Assembly (NCBI GenBank): GCA_946699065.1
Contig: CAMPDV010002059.1
Location: 1 to 64,000, forward strand
Origin: Loxodes magnus
Taxonomy: Eukaryota; Ciliophora; Karyorelictea; Loxodida; Loxodidae
Direction: 5' to 3'
Length of the DNA stretch: 64,000 nucleotides
A model generated the notes under the pieces. That model saw only the letters and a list, made by a program, of their open reading frames with translations. It was not told the DNA's origin and ran no database searches. The position numbers were made by a program, and so were the translations under genes. Of the stretch, positions 1 to 12,299 are shown in pieces (position 1 is the stretch's first letter; the number at the start of each line of letters is the position of its first letter).

Positions 1-1836
1 GCAAATCAAAATCTATTTCTTTCTGTCCTTGATGTATATAGCCATAATCAAAACTTATATTTATTTTGCTTTATTTCAGCTTCAAATTTTATAGTGACTG
101 CTCTTATATTTATTTATAACTTCTTAGGTCTAATTTTCTAAGATATTATATAATGGAAAATATTTTCCGTAATCATCTTAAATAGGAAAAGCATTTTATG
201 TAATATCTTAATTTCTTTATAAGCTTAAAAACGCTAATCTTTATTCATCTTTTATTATCTAAATTACATCAGTATTTAATAAATTGCAGTTATCAAGACT
301 TAATCTTCTTAATTTTTGTAATTTAATAATTTCTTGTATTCAATTTTCGCCATTAACTTAGCAATCAGATAAGCTAAAGCTTTATAAAAATAGGCAGTTT
401 TCTTTAATAGTTTCTAAAATTTCTTTTTTATTTTATTTTAGTTTAAGTCATACTTAAGTACAATTCCTACAATTTTAGAATATTATTTATAACTCTTCAT
501 CTAAATCATTTTCTGAGAATATTGTTATATCTTTTAAGTTTTAGTCATAAATACCTATTAATTTATAATCTTCCTTCTATAATTTATCTAAATTAAGAAA
601 ATTTATTTTCTCCAAATTAAGTGAGTTTTATAGCAGTGATTCTAAATTTCTTTAGTTAAAATTCTTACAGTCAACTAGTCTAGTTTCTTATAGATTTGGA
701 AATTAAAAGTTAAAAAGTACTTAAGAGGAGATTGAAACTTCTTAAAAGTCTAAAATTTTTATTTTTCTAGCGTTTATTTTATCTATCATTAAATCCGATA
801 AATTTTAAAGCTAAAACAAATGCATTTAAATTAAACTAGGACATAAATATATAGATAGATGACTTTAACTATTATAATATATACTAATAGTTTCAATTTA
901 GTTTCCTTAAAATTGCAAGTATTGCTTAAGAATATTATTATTCTATTTATTGCTTTAGATTTTTATTTATTTTTATTTCAAGTTTAGATAATAATCTAAT
1001 AAAATTTAGCCTTTTATCTGAGGAGTATATTTCTATGCTTTCTAACCTTGTTAACATTTCTAGAAAAGTTAAATTTTATTCTTCCAATTCTATAAAAAAA
1101 GATTCAATGCTTTCAAGTTTGCATAGAGAAATATTGAGTAATTTTGCATCCATAAAAGATTGTTGCCATATCTCTAGCTTTTCTAAAAATAATTATTTTG
1201 ATATCTACTATTTTATTCTTTGAATAGAAGCAAATTATTTAATTTATTTTGTAACTATTAGCATAGATTAAAAGATAAATCTCGTGCATATATTATTAAA
1301 GATTTAACATTCGAATGAGTCACTTATCTTAAAATCCGATTTATTTTACTTTTTATATATTTTATTTCTTTGTTGATATATTTTTTTATTTTAAAGTATC
1401 ATAATAGAATTTAAACTAATAGAAGTATTTATTGACTTTCTATAGATTGATTTATCTCTATTTTTAAGAATATTTTCTATTATTTCTTAAAAGTTTTATT
1501 TTATTTATTAATAGATTTTTCATTCCATACCTTTTCATCTTTTTATTTAATTTTTTACTTGCTTTAATGACTATTTTTAGTTATTTTTTATTTTAAGATT
1601 AGATACTTAATTCTATCAGCTAAGCAAGTTAGCATTCCTGACAGCTTACTTGTTCTTAAACTTTATTTTTATTATATTCCATTTAATATTTTTTCAAATT
1701 ATTCTAAACGAAACAATTTTATAAAGCAAAATGTAAAAAAATCGAAAAAATTATCTATTTCGCTATATACAGATCTAACAATAAAATTCTTAAGTTAGAC
1801 CTTATTTTTTATACTTTAACAAAAGGAATAAGTCAT
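1..1836 (-). CDS. Leucine-rich-repeat-like protein, partial, frame change inside
   Basis: Read on the minus strand with TAA/TAG as Gln, this stretch gives protein-like sequence rich in LxxL patterns such as LRRLSLDNCNLLNTDVI and LESIEIYSSDKRLNFIRLL, resembling irregular leucine-rich repeats. LRR proteins usually act as binding scaffolds; no partner is suggested here. A possible start is the ATG at 1836 (MTYSFC). The best frame changes near 930-1000 and again near 60-100, so either short introns are present or the copy is damaged. The gene runs off the left edge of the window. The plus-strand ORF at 1035 is its shadow. The LRR assignment is by eye. Confidence 0.5.
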
Positions 1837-1879
1837 TGAGCAAATTTAAAAATTGAATAATTACGAGCAAGTTTATTAT

Positions 1880-2435
1880 TAGCATTAAATCTAGAAAATA
1901 ATTATAAAATCAAAAATAAGATAATATAATTATTAATTAAATATATATCTATTTTATTTCATTAATTGATACGCTTTTTCTTAAAAATATCTAATAAACA
2001 TTTCTTTAATTTTTTAATTAGCTAGTTCATAAATAAATTGATAAATAAAAGCTTCTAAGAATATTGATATAAAGTTAATAAATAAATCATTTATGTTTGC
2101 TATTTTATCTTAAAATATCCTATTTAATAAAATTAAATGCTTATAAATTATAAATTTCATTAAATATATCACACACAGCTCTTTTAATATGCTTTAATTC
2201 TTAAAAAATTCTTTATTTAAGTCTTTCCCAGTGATAGTATTCTCTTGAAATATTATCTTCTATAGTCCGTGATCGAGGTGCTATCTTAAGAGACTTTATA
2301 CCTGGCATTTTTCAAAATAATTGTTGCCCCTCTCTCCAATCTTTTATCTCTCAACTCCTGCCAAGATTCTTACTCGGTTCTTCACACGAGTACTTCCTAG
2401 TACCAGAATTTCAGTTAATTAAATGGAAATATTTA
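1880..2435 (-). CDS. Hypothetical protein, limits unclear
   Basis: The minus strand reads as a hydrophilic, Trp-containing protein (for example EEPSKNLGRSWEIKDWREG, then SREYYHWERLKQRIFQELKH). The stretch 2260-2405 is clearly richer in G+C than its surroundings, as coding DNA is elsewhere in this window. Two internal TGA codons fall where Trp is plausible. No start or stop could be fixed and no family was recognised. It could be a fragment of an old element. Confidence 0.35.
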
Positions 2436-2439
2436 TTTT

Positions 2440-3320
2440 AAATTAAATATGTTATACTAAAAATGTGCAAAATAATTGAAATATAATTTTTTTAATTTAA
2501 ATAAGAATTCTCAAGCTAATTATAATTTTTAACCCAATATCCCTTTAAAAGAAAAAATTTAGTAAAACATTTTTAAGAATAATTTAAATAAAAATTTAAA
2601 GAAATAAATTTATATCTAAAATCAATCTTAAGTAAAGTATTCTTAAATTTCAAGTATTATGTATGAATATTTAAGTTTCCTTTATACTTTATTTACTTAA
2701 TTATCTGCTTAAATATTGTTTATAAAATAAATTACTAATCAATCTCTTTTCAAAACTTATTATAATAATATTTAACTTATTTAGATATTTTTATTAATTT
2801 TATTAATGTTTTTTAAATATTTTATTTTATATATTTTAGAATTATTTGAACATTTTAATATTAATTAATAAGAATTTCAAGTATTTTAAAGATTTTTATT
2901 TTAATAGATAATTTATAAATGTCCAAAAAGTATTTGCTGATATCTAACTTTTTCTTATAATATTATTTTTTATTTTGATATTCATTTTTTAATTTTTAAG
3001 CATTACTTAAAAAATAATTGCTATATTCATAAATTAAAATTATTGTAAATAAAAACAAAATTTCTTATTTTAGATGTATAAAAAAGCAATTTTATGTTAA
3101 AAAGAAATATTTAAAAATAAGCATTTTTATTTAAAATAGTAATCCATTTAATTGACTTTATATAGCATATATAATTAAATTAGAATTTATTCTAAAATTA
3201 TTATTTTCTAACTTTATTACTTCATAGATAAAAATTTTAAATTAATTGAAAATAATGTTTATTTTACTAATAATTTGTTAAAGAATTAATCTCAATTTTA
3301 TAATATATAATAGTGATTAA
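2440..3320. other. AT-rich spacer
   Basis: About 880 bases of A/T runs with no protein-like frame, tRNA or repeat that I can support. Confidence 0.5.
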
Positions 3321-3349
3321 TTAACTAGATTTCATATATATTTGGTTCA

Positions 3350-3907
3350 TCACGAATTAAAAGTTTATTGTAAAAAATACATTAACTTCAAATTTCTTGG
3401 ATCATGTCATGCATAAGTCTTGATGATTTTTGGTTTGTTCTTTCTAATAGTTTTCGATAGGTAGAATCCTAATCATTTCTTATTGAATTCATTAACAGCT
3501 TATTAGATAAATGGAGATTCTTTGTTTAGTTGAAATATTTTTTCCTTCGAATTTTTCCTTCTTAATTGGAATAAAATCTGAATATATTATCCATTAGTTT
3601 TCTATGATTCTCTTTTCTTTTAGTCTAAATCGGAAAAATTTATCACTTTATGTCCTGACCATTTGATTATCATCATCGTATTATTTTCCTATAGGAAAAG
3701 CAATTAATCGTAGGTTGTTGTTCCACATCCATCGTATCATTCATCGATATCTTTTAGAGAAATATGCTTTCCGTCAGCTCTACGAATTAGTTGAACTTTG
3801 TTTCTATCTCATCGATTCTGATATTCGCTGTTTACTTAATTTCAGTTTTTTGAACATTTGTGTTAATCATCAGGTATTCAAATTTTATTTTGAACTCTTA
3901 TATTTGT
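3350..3907 (-). CDS. Hypothetical protein ending in tandem TGA
   Basis: The minus strand gives a continuous protein-like reading, with RRADGKHISLKDIDEWYDG in the middle and YAWHDPRNLKLMYFLQQTF at the end, closing with two consecutive TGA codons (3350-3352 and 3347-3349). An internal TGA reads as Trp in DEWYDG. The start is not clear: no in-frame ATG lies near the 5' end, and a possible 24-nt GTAA...TTAAG intron sits just upstream, so a small first exon may lie around 3920-4005. No family recognised. The plus-strand ORF at 3715 is its shadow. Confidence 0.55.
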
Positions 3908-4098
3908 CTTAAAAGTATAAGCAATTATTACAATTTTAATAAACTAACTTTACTAAAATTAATTGATATATTTTTTATAATTAAATAGGTTTTATTTTTT
4001 TCATACTTGAATTAATGAAATTAATTTATATAAAAGTACTAACAAAAATATTTTAAACTATAATTAGTTAAGATAAATTTAGTCATTTAAATTTTATA

Positions 4099-5490
4099 AT
4101 GTTTATTATTATTTTATTATATTTAACTAAAAATAAAAAATCCAAGGATTCAAAAGAGGTTTCTACACCACTTCCAAATGTTGGAGATGAAACCTGAATC
4201 CAATCTTGGCCAGAGTCTTTTTCTTAACCTTAACCTTCTTCTTAATCTTAACAACTTGAAATTCAAACAGGATATGAAGAGCAAAAGAAATCCTAGAAAG
4301 CAACTCACGTAATAGGTCCTACATCGGAGGAAAAGCCAAAAAAGCAGATGAAGTCTGCTCTTCACCACGAGGTGTCAGAATTTAATCCTTCTGGCCAGAT
4401 GAGCATGGAGTAGCTCATCAAAGAGGTTCTGAACCTCCAGGAAGAGGTTAGGAAACTGAGGAAGGATAATGAGAAGCTTATGGAACAACTCAGCCTAGCG
4501 GAAGGAATAGAATCCAGACTTATGTCCTAAGAAAGAGAACTAAGCGCTTTCTGAAATATCCTAAGACCAGATAAACTAATCCTAAAATTAGCTTCAGAAA
4601 CAATCTGATCTGAGTTACAGACTGGAAAAATTAGAAAAGAAGCTAGATGAACAAAGGGGAGATCAAATGATGATTGAAGAGACCAACATGAAGACTAGGG
4701 GTAAACTAAAAAAAGAAGTGAAAAATTGTTACTACTGCAATTCATCAAAATACTTGTGAAGACGCTGCATGAAATTCCAAAATTTCAAGACGTAGTATTG
4801 AAATAAATAAAGAAGAATACAAGCTCATCAGAGGAAGAAAAAACAAATAAAATAGAGACAAATCAGAGAGAGATTATACCTAAATGAATTAGGTTTCATC
4901 TACAAGAGAAAATCTGATTAGAAATGAAGATAGAATTGGAAATGACATGAGCAGTAGGAGGAGAGAGGAAGAGAGACCTTTAAAGCTTTATTTTTAACGC
5001 CATAGCAATCTGGTTTCCAGCATGAAAAGGTGAAAATCCTCAATAATTGCTAAACTTAATTTATCCTATTATTATTATATTTAGCTAAATTAAAATTATT
5101 AAAATTTTAAATTTAAATACTAAAATTTATTATTCAAGTTTATAAAAGAGTAAAGTTAATTTTGGTAAAATTTACTTTTTTTATTAAATTATTAAGAAAT
5201 AATTTTATTTAAATAGAGTGGGCCTTGTCTCTAAAGGTTACGAGAAGAATTTAACAAAGATTAAAAGATAGAGAAGCAAACTTTCTAAATGTTGGACTAG
5301 ACTAATCTCCTCATCATGAGTTGGAAATCTATCTGTAATTGCCTGTTGGCATCCTGTACTTTAGAGAATTGGAATCCCAACCTTGGCGGCAATTAGAAGA
5401 GAATTTGCTATGAGAATATTTGGATTTAAAGAGAATTAAAAAATTAATTTTTTAAGGAGATGTGCCCTATTTGAAGGGCTACACACTCTA
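4099..5490 (+). pseudogene. Gag-like protein with coiled coil and zinc knuckle, copy A
   Basis: A Gln-rich N-terminal stretch is followed by a coiled coil (LIKEVLNLQEEVRKLRKDNE) and a CCHC-type knuckle CYYCNSSKYLWRRC at about 4727. The knuckle has Tyr where His is expected, and a TGA codon supplies the Trp. The order matches the copy at 31238. At 4552 a TGA (in ELSAFWNI) aligns with TGG in that copy (ELKAYWNI, 31604), direct evidence for UGA=Trp. The reading frame shifts by one just after this point, so the copy is probably broken. An AT-rich tract at 5040-5215 interrupts it, and 5215-5490 resembles the C-terminal part of the other copy. Such proteins are typical of retroelement Gag/ORF1, but no reverse transcriptase is nearby. 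Confidence 0.6.
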
Positions 5491-5499
5491 TAATAAGAT

Positions 5500-6240
5500 T
5501 TTTTTAATTATAAAGTTAATTAATAAATAATAATTTAAAACTTAAATTAATAATTAGTTTTTTAATTTAATCTTTCAATCCTTTTATATTCGATAATTTA
5601 ATTTAATTATTATTTATCCTTACTTTAGTAAATCAACGTAAATTAGAAACATTTTTTAATTAATTTTTTTATTTTGTAAAAACATGTTAATAAAATGGAT
5701 AAAAGGTAAAACTAAAAATAATTAAATACAAAATTTAAAATTAAAATGATAAACTAATTATTTCTTTCTCTTATTAAAAGTGTAATTTTAATTAAAGCAT
5801 TTTAGGATTTATCTTGAATATTATTATAAAAAAGGTAATTAAATTAGTTAATAATTAAATGTAAAACAATTTAAATAATAAATGCCCTCTTAAGATATTT
5901 ATACTACTTAATAAAGGAATTAAAATTAAATATTATATCAAAAATATTTATATTTGTTATTATTTATGATATTTTATGTATTCAACTTATAGATATCTAG
6001 ATTTAAAATAATTTTTAAAAGAGGAATCATAATTTTTTATTTAATATATTAATTTTAATTAAAAATTTTAAATAGAATTATCTTTAATCATAATTAAATA
6101 GAAAAAAGAGAAAAATAATTTTTAATTTTTACAAAAGCATAGAATTTATAGTAATCTGTATTATGTTTATATTATAAATAGATAAAAATAAAATTAATTA
6201 TATTAATTTAAAAAAAGGTTCAAAAATCATAATAAAACTT
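5500..6240. other. AT-rich spacer
   Basis: A/T-rich sequence without a supportable gene. The left arm of the older inverted repeat begins no later than about 6045, where comparison stops because the right arm reaches the window end. Confidence 0.5.
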
Positions 6241-6244
6241 GTTG

Positions 6245-6933
6245 AAACCGTCTATTTCTTCTCCAGGTTCATATGCTTGAATAGCATATCTGATGCGGCG
6301 AATCTATCCTTGCTTTACTGTTGGTTTTTTATTCCAATCTCAGTTCTTACCAAATATTTGCTTGTTACTTCTTCTTTATGTATCTACTATTTAGTTGAGA
6401 AGTTTTTCTCCTTTAATCAATTTTTTTTATACAATATACCTTGGCTAGGTTTTTTCAGAATTTTTGATTTTCGTAATTTTTGAAATTTATGGTATCACCA
6501 ACAGTTCTTTTTTAATCACCCTATTTTCTACAGAATCAGCACATAACTTGTTTTCTTTTTATTTTTTGATTAGATATCTATAATATTTAAATTTGATCGC
6601 ACAATATCTATTGGATCGTGAATAGCTTTAATCATAACTTGCTCGTGGTTTATTTAATTGATATTTCGAATTTCTTATAATTTTTCTTCTGATCTTTTAA
6701 TTTCTGATTAGTAAAATGTGTAGAAGCTTTTAAGCTAAATTCTTTGTTAATTATTTATTATTTTATAGGAGTTAGTTAATTTTAATATCTAGGTTGCTTG
6801 TTTGCTAAATTAGTTTCTGCACTGCGTCTTTAAGTTTTTTTATTCTCAGCTTATAAAGATAAAATTCTAATTAAGGTATCTTAATATTAATTAGAAGAAG
6901 ATTGATTTAGGTTTATTGCTTCTTAGGTGCCAT
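6245..6933 (-). pseudogene. Gag-like relic with zinc knuckle, copy F (left arm)
   Basis: Mirror copy of 63112-63800. From an ATG at 6933 it shows the coiled-coil motif LSLQAENKK and then a knuckle of the form CWFC...GWLKKNCWW. The first half of the knuckle is out of frame with the second by one base, in both arms. The residue in the zinc-binding His position is Trp; here it is written TGA, and in the right arm TGG. The plus-strand ORF at 6277 is the shadow of this gene. Confidence 0.5.
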
Positions 6934-6959
6934 TTTATTATATAATATTGCACTTTCTC

Positions 6960-8010
6960 GTATAAAATATTTAAAAATTCTTCGCTTTCCTGTAATTAAG
7001 TTTTCACTTAACTTTGTAATTAGTATAATTAATGACATCTTTTAATTTTACAATTCATCTAATTTAAAAGAAAACATATTTAAATTAAATTTCTTCAAAT
7101 AAAACTTTAATTTAGTCTCATATTTTACTTTTTTAAGATTTAGTTAATAACTTTTCTTAGTAATCTTTTATTTATCACATAAAAGTTTTACATAACTTAA
7201 AAAAATATTCTCATCATTTTAAATAATAAAAACTTTTATTTTGTTTTACAAAAGTAAAAAATCTATGATCACTTATTTTTTACATTTTTTATATATCATT
7301 TTTGCATATTATAAGTAAACTATATCTTTTTTAAATAAATATTAGAAAATTCTATTGACTAGTTTATTTAATGCTTTTTAAATTTTAAACACAATAATAA
7401 ATTTACTGAAACATTTAAAATAATTAAATAATTTTAGCTAATTTAAAAATATTTATTTTAATATCTTAGCTAATATATTATTATCATATGTTTATCTTAC
7501 TTCTGTCAATTTTATTTATTTATTTACATTTATTTTAATATTAATAATTTAAATTTCTTTTTAAATATATTATAATTTAAATTAATTATAATTTTCATGC
7601 ATATATTAAGATAGATGCAAATATGCTGTTTACAAAGATTTCTAACTATAATAAATTTAAAATAGAATAAAAAGAAAATAAAGCATACTATATACATTTA
7701 AACAGTTTATTTAGTTAAATAATAATTTTATTTTATAAATAAAGCAGTTAGTTCTAATATAAAGTAACTTTAATATTTAAATTAGTACCTATTTTTTATA
7801 AAAAATACTAAAATTATAAAATATAAATTTTGTTTAAACTTTGAAATGATTGTTAGATGAACAAATAACTAAATTTAAAATTAAATAAGTATTATTGATA
7901 TTTTATAATAAGAGATATTATCATTCTTTTACTTTTTAATTTAAAATATAATGTTTTCAGTTACGTTTATATCATAATTAATTTCAGTATAAAGATTAAC
8001 AATTCTTCAA
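6960..8010. other. AT-rich spacer within the left arm
   Basis: No protein-like frame or RNA gene seen. It is conserved in the right arm (62035-63085) at roughly the same level as the flanking genes. Confidence 0.45.
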
Positions 8011-8017
8011 AAATAAA

Positions 8018-9205
8018 ATGGAACATAGTTGCTTCAAAAGCGATAACTATAACGAAAGTGTAAATGAAAAAAAGATAGAACCAAACATTCAATAGAACAT
8101 AAAATTAGAAGCTTAACTTAGTGGTAATTAGTAAATTGAAATCATTTAAGAAATTAATATAAATACTCTCGTTTTTAAATCTCAAACAAAGTAATTCGTT
8201 AAGTATAATTTTTAACCTTAAGAGTAAATATCACAGTTGTAAGAATTAAAAAATAACAATATAGTGGCAGTCCATTTAAAAAAAAAATTTATTAGAAGAT
8301 TAAAGAAATGAGATTGAAAAATAGTTTGATATATTTAGATAAAATATAAATGATTTTAGAGATGCTAAATTACTTTAAAGAGGTGAAGGTAGAATTCAAG
8401 ATATTATAGATCCTTCTTTGCACATTCCTAAATATCACTGAAGTTGGGTTCCTGCTGATTTCTAAATTTAACACGGATAATGCATTTGCACTTCTAAAAT
8501 CCTGGAGTAAAACCTGAAAATAAATAAATTTATGACATAACATGTAAACTTCTAACTCAATGTATCCCATATTTTTAACTCTTTTCTCCTTAATACTAGT
8601 TCTAAGAAGGTTCAAACTTATAATTAATAGTAAAAAGTTAATCTTATTAGCTATAAACGAATTAAAGTTATAGAGGAGTATGACATAGAGAAGGACTAGA
8701 TGAAAACATAATAGCAGTAGCAATTTACTATTACTCAATTTCAGAAATAATTCAAAAGAGTCAAAACATTTTAAGAGTAGGAAGTATGAAATAAAATTAA
8801 GAGATATTAGATATTGTAGAGTTTTAAACTGATTAAAATGATTTATTAATTTTCGATAATACCTAGCATTAACATATGCTTAGTGAAATAAAGAATACTG
8901 AAAATGAGATGGCTGAGAGATAGTTAATAGCTTTCTTTTTGATAGATCCATTGAATCCGATAAAATCAGCTAAGGAATTTCCAAATGTTTAATGCACTGA
9001 TTTTGAAAAAGCAAATGAAAAAAAAAAATTTTTTAGAGAGAAAAGGGCAAATGCTATTTCAGAAACGTTTGAAGAAAGCAAATAGAGTTCAATCTTGTAA
9101 GAAGCAAACTAAGTTAATTTGAATAATAATTAAACCTCTGAAGAAGCAAGACGATCCCGTAGAAATAACGGCGAAAGAAGTGGTTAGTTAAGGCGTTTAG
9201 ATTGA
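8018..9205 (+). pseudogene. DUF4246/clavaminate-synthase-like gene, frameshifted left copy
   Basis: Copy of the gene at 60839-62026, with the same start-to-stop length (1188 nt). It has one extra base in an A-run near 8280 and one missing base near 8500, so about 70 codons between them are out of frame, including the VPADF segment. The WHREG iron-ligand motif and the C-terminal FFLIDPLNP segment lie outside the damaged part. TGA at 9203 is the stop. The minus-strand ORF at 8370-8738 is a shadow. An assembly error in the homopolymer is an alternative to a true mutation. Confidence 0.7.
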
Positions 9206-9209
9206 AAAA

Positions 9210-9885
9210 TTTATTTACAATATAGCAAAAAAATATAATAAAGTGTAATAATATAAAAAATTAAAAAATAAATTTCTTTAAACTATATAAAATAATGAAC
9301 TAATAAAATAATATCTTAGAGAAACTAATGTTTAAATTATAATCTATTATTAAATTATTAGTATAATCTTAGAATCACAGATTTGTTTTTTAAGTTCTAT
9401 CTATTAAAATCTTTTAGAATATAAACTTGAAATATGTTTTTCTTAACTTACTTTAAAAGAATTATTTCAGCAGATTTTTAGATAATTTAATTTTTTATTA
9501 TTTAAAGTTAATTTAATTTAAATAATTGTTTATCAACTTTAAGATAAGATAGAGCATTACTTAAATTATTATGCAAAGCTCAATTATTTATTCTTTATTT
9601 TGAGATATTTACTTATAATTTATCTTTCTACTGCAACATTCTTCTACCTAAAAATGTTTTCATTAAATTACATAAAAAAATAAAACAATTAAACAAATAA
9701 TTTTCATTTCCATAAATTTAAATATTTTTTGTTATAAATGAAACTTTAACATTTATTAAATAGTTGATAAAGTTTTTTGTAATTTTAATATTTTATTATT
9801 AAGTTTAAATTTAAATTAAAAAGTTTCAAAATCTATGTTATTACATTAATTAATAACATTAGAAATTTAAGTTTTATAAAAAACA
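9210..9885. other. AT-rich spacer
   Basis: A/T-rich, mirrored in the right arm at about 60145-60835. No gene or RNA seen. Confidence 0.45.
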
Positions 9886-9889
9886 GAAT

Positions 9890-9972
9890 AGTCCATTTGG
9901 TAAGTGTCTGGTTTTTAATGTGACAATCGTTGTTCAAGTTAAAGTTAAAGTTTCGGACGTTGTAACTTTCTA
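9890..9972 (+). pseudogene. tRNA-like relic
   Basis: Contains a D-arm-like TAGTCCATTTGGTAAGTG, a TTTTTAA anticodon-loop-like stretch and a GTTCAAGTT T-loop-like stretch, but the stems do not pair well. The right-arm copy at 60060-60140 is equally degenerate. Probably a dead tRNA; the isotype cannot be given. Confidence 0.3.
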
Positions 9973-9995
9973 TGGTTAATAAAAATAAAATATAG

Positions 9996-10067
9996 CTACG
10001 CATTCGGGACTTGAACCCGGGTTTTTCAGGTGAGAACTGAATATCTTTAAGACTAGAATCATGAGTA
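9996..10067 (-). tRNA. tRNA-Glu(CTC)-like, probably degenerate
   Basis: The anticodon arm TTCAG-TTCTCAC-CTGAA pairs perfectly and reads anticodon CTC. The T-arm has the canonical TTCAAGT loop, and the acceptor TACTCAT/ATGCGTA pairs except at one position. The D-loop lacks the usual GG, so function is doubtful. The right-arm counterpart at 59963-60034 has a destroyed anticodon arm. Confidence 0.45.
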
Positions 10068-10399
10068 TTTGGTTTAATATCAATGAAAATTAATTAAGTA
10101 AGTTTAATTTTAAAAAAGTCTTTTATACTTTTTTCTCTTTAAAAATAATTTTTTTATTACATAAATATTTAGATTAAAATAATTTTATTAAAACATATTA
10201 TACACTTAAAATAATTATAAATTAAAAACATTTGTAACATTTTTCATTAAAAAAATTAACTATTAATATTTTTTCTTATTTGCTAAAAAACAAAAAAATC
10301 AGTATTTTTTCGGAAAAAATAAATAAAAATCAAATACAAAAATAGGATTTTAAAGGTTAATATTGAATTTTGTAAAATATTCTATTTTAATGTTGGGAG

Positions 10400-11099
10400 T
10401 AATTATTTAGAATTTCTTATATTTTATCTTTTGTTCTTTTAATTTCCTTATTAAATAGATGTTTAGATAGTAATTTTTATATCTTAACTATTTATTTTCA
10501 TAATTAGTTCTTGCATTTCATCTTAAAGTTTTTTGTTATCAGCCTATAATGAGTAAATCTAAATCAAGATATCTTAATGTTGGCTAGAAGGTTGATTTAA
10601 GGTGAATTATTTCTAAGAAGTTATTTTTTATGTATAATAATAATAATAAATTATAATGATACCATCTTCAATTAGGTTCATCACTGTTTTAAAGTTTGTA
10701 ATGTTGAAATAAAATATCTTGTTTAGAGATCTTCATAATATTTCTCTGTCTAATTCTGCATGATAACGACTCTACTATTACTCTTTTCTCCTGGTTTGAT
10801 TATAAGTATTTGGCTAAATTCTAATTATTTCCAAATGTTTATTAGAGTTTTAGTCTTTGAATTTCTTCGCCTTTTTTCTGTTAATATTTTCTGTACATTA
10901 ACTTTAGTTTATAAGTTTACCCTCTAAAATAATATGTAGTTTACTTAGTTTAATTCATTTTCTTGTAGTTTAGCCTTCTGTTTATTTCAAAATTTCCAGG
11001 TAATTTCTTACGAAGATTCTACGCGTTTACAGAACAGAAATTAGTACTTTTCTTTTCTCCATTTCCTTTTTCTGGATGTGCTGCTGATTCTACAACCAT
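10400..11099 (-). pseudogene. Gag-like coding region G (left arm)
   Basis: Mirror of 58949-59690. The reading starts MVVESAAHPEKGNWGKR and continues through a charged region into a coiled coil homologous to the start of copy F (LQADNKKLQDEMQELIMKIN). The right-arm frame appears unbroken. I did not verify every base of the left copy, so it may be intact. Confidence 0.45.
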
Positions 11100-11637
11100 A
11101 GAATAATTAAGTGGAGTCTATTTTCATATTTTTCAGATAATTATTTTACTTTATTTAGCTTCTATACAATTGAGTGTACCATTTATCTTATTGCTTATTC
11201 TATTTAATTTTTAGTATATTCTAGACTTATTTGCAATTTAGTCTTAATGCTTTATATTATTTAATAGATAAATTTACTAATATAATATTTTTCTTATGGA
11301 TGTATGTTAATTATAATGTTTAAACTTCTTTTCTTTTTATAATTTCTTTTGTGGGTTTGTATAAACTAAAAATAAAATGATCTTACTTTAAGAAAGCACA
11401 TTTTATATATTTATCAATAGTATTGCTTTATAATATTTTATCTTTTTAAGCTTATTATTTTAAATAAAACTTGTTTATATCTTAGAAATGTGAATAAGCC
11501 ATAAAAATGAGTTAAAAAATAGAATTAAATTATGTAAATTTTTAATTATAGTAAGATAATATGAAGTATGTAAATAAAGTATGTGTATAATAATAAATTA
11601 ATAGTAATTTATTTTATACTTTTTTATATAATAAAAA

Positions 11638-11710
11638 AGCCTCCACGCGGGCTCGAACCACGGACCTTTCGCTTACTAAGCGAATGCTCTGCCAACTGAG
11701 CCATAGAGGC
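11638..11710 (-). tRNA. tRNA-Thr(AGT)
   Basis: A full cloverleaf: acceptor GCCTCTA/TGGAGGC, D-arm GCTCAGTTGGCAGAGC, anticodon arm TTCGC-TTAGTAA-GCGAA (anticodon AGT) and T-arm CGTGG-TTCGAGC-CCGCG. A T-run follows as Pol III terminator. It is one of four identical or nearly identical genes in the window. Confidence 0.95.
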
Positions 11711-11922
11711 TGTTAATAAGCATATCTCAATTATTACTTAAACTTTATTTTATAAACTTTTCAAATATCTTATGTATAATACTTTCTTCTTGTTTAATTA
11801 AATTTATTTGCAAATTACTAATAAAATGGGCATATTGTTATTTCATCTTTTAATGTATATCATATCTCTTAATTTGCCTCTTTCAGTTATATACAACTTT
11901 ACTAGCTTTATTAATAAAAAGT

Positions 11923-12297
11923 ATGAATGAAGATCACAGGAGAGAGTACTTATAAAATATCTGGTACATTATATTCTGCATTGCAAATAATTTCGCACTA
12001 GATGTAGTCACGGATAAGGATAGACAATCTGGAAAGATATATAAAACTTACCTGAGGGTTCTAACTAGAGATATGAAGGTTTAACTTACAGATTATCATA
12101 ATAAAAAGTTCCTCATTATCTAGTTGTATATGCAACATAGAGAAGCTACTTAATTTTCTCAATTTTTTATTCTTTTTTGGATTATTTAAGAAGACTGGAG
12201 CGTTTACACCAATATAAAAGAATAAGAAGATTTATCCTATGGAGAAGCGTACGTGCCTCATTTGATGACTATACTAAAAATCAGTTTTGATTATTGA
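11923..12297 (+). CDS. Hypothetical 124-aa protein
   Basis: Starts MNEDHRREYLQNIWYI and ends at TGA 12295. The right-arm copy differs mostly at third codon positions (V, Y and L codons changed synonymously), which identifies this frame as the translated one. A hydrophobic segment, SQFFILFWII, lies near residue 90. No family recognised. It lies about 210 bp downstream of the divergent tRNA-Thr gene. Confidence 0.65.
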
Positions 12298-12299
12298 GA

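Noticed and set aside
2160..2180. Telomeric or CA-repeat tract (ACACACA)
   Set aside because: Too short, and no telomere-like repeat was found anywhere in the window.
8370..8738. 122-aa minus-strand ORF, and its partner at 61306
   Set aside because: Shadow of the DUF4246-like gene, whose family motifs are on the opposite strand.
9890..10067. Suppressor tRNA-Gln for TAA/TAG
   Set aside because: The anticodon arm that does pair reads CTC (Glu); the other element has no pairing anticodon stem. The Gln tRNAs expected for this code are not in the window.
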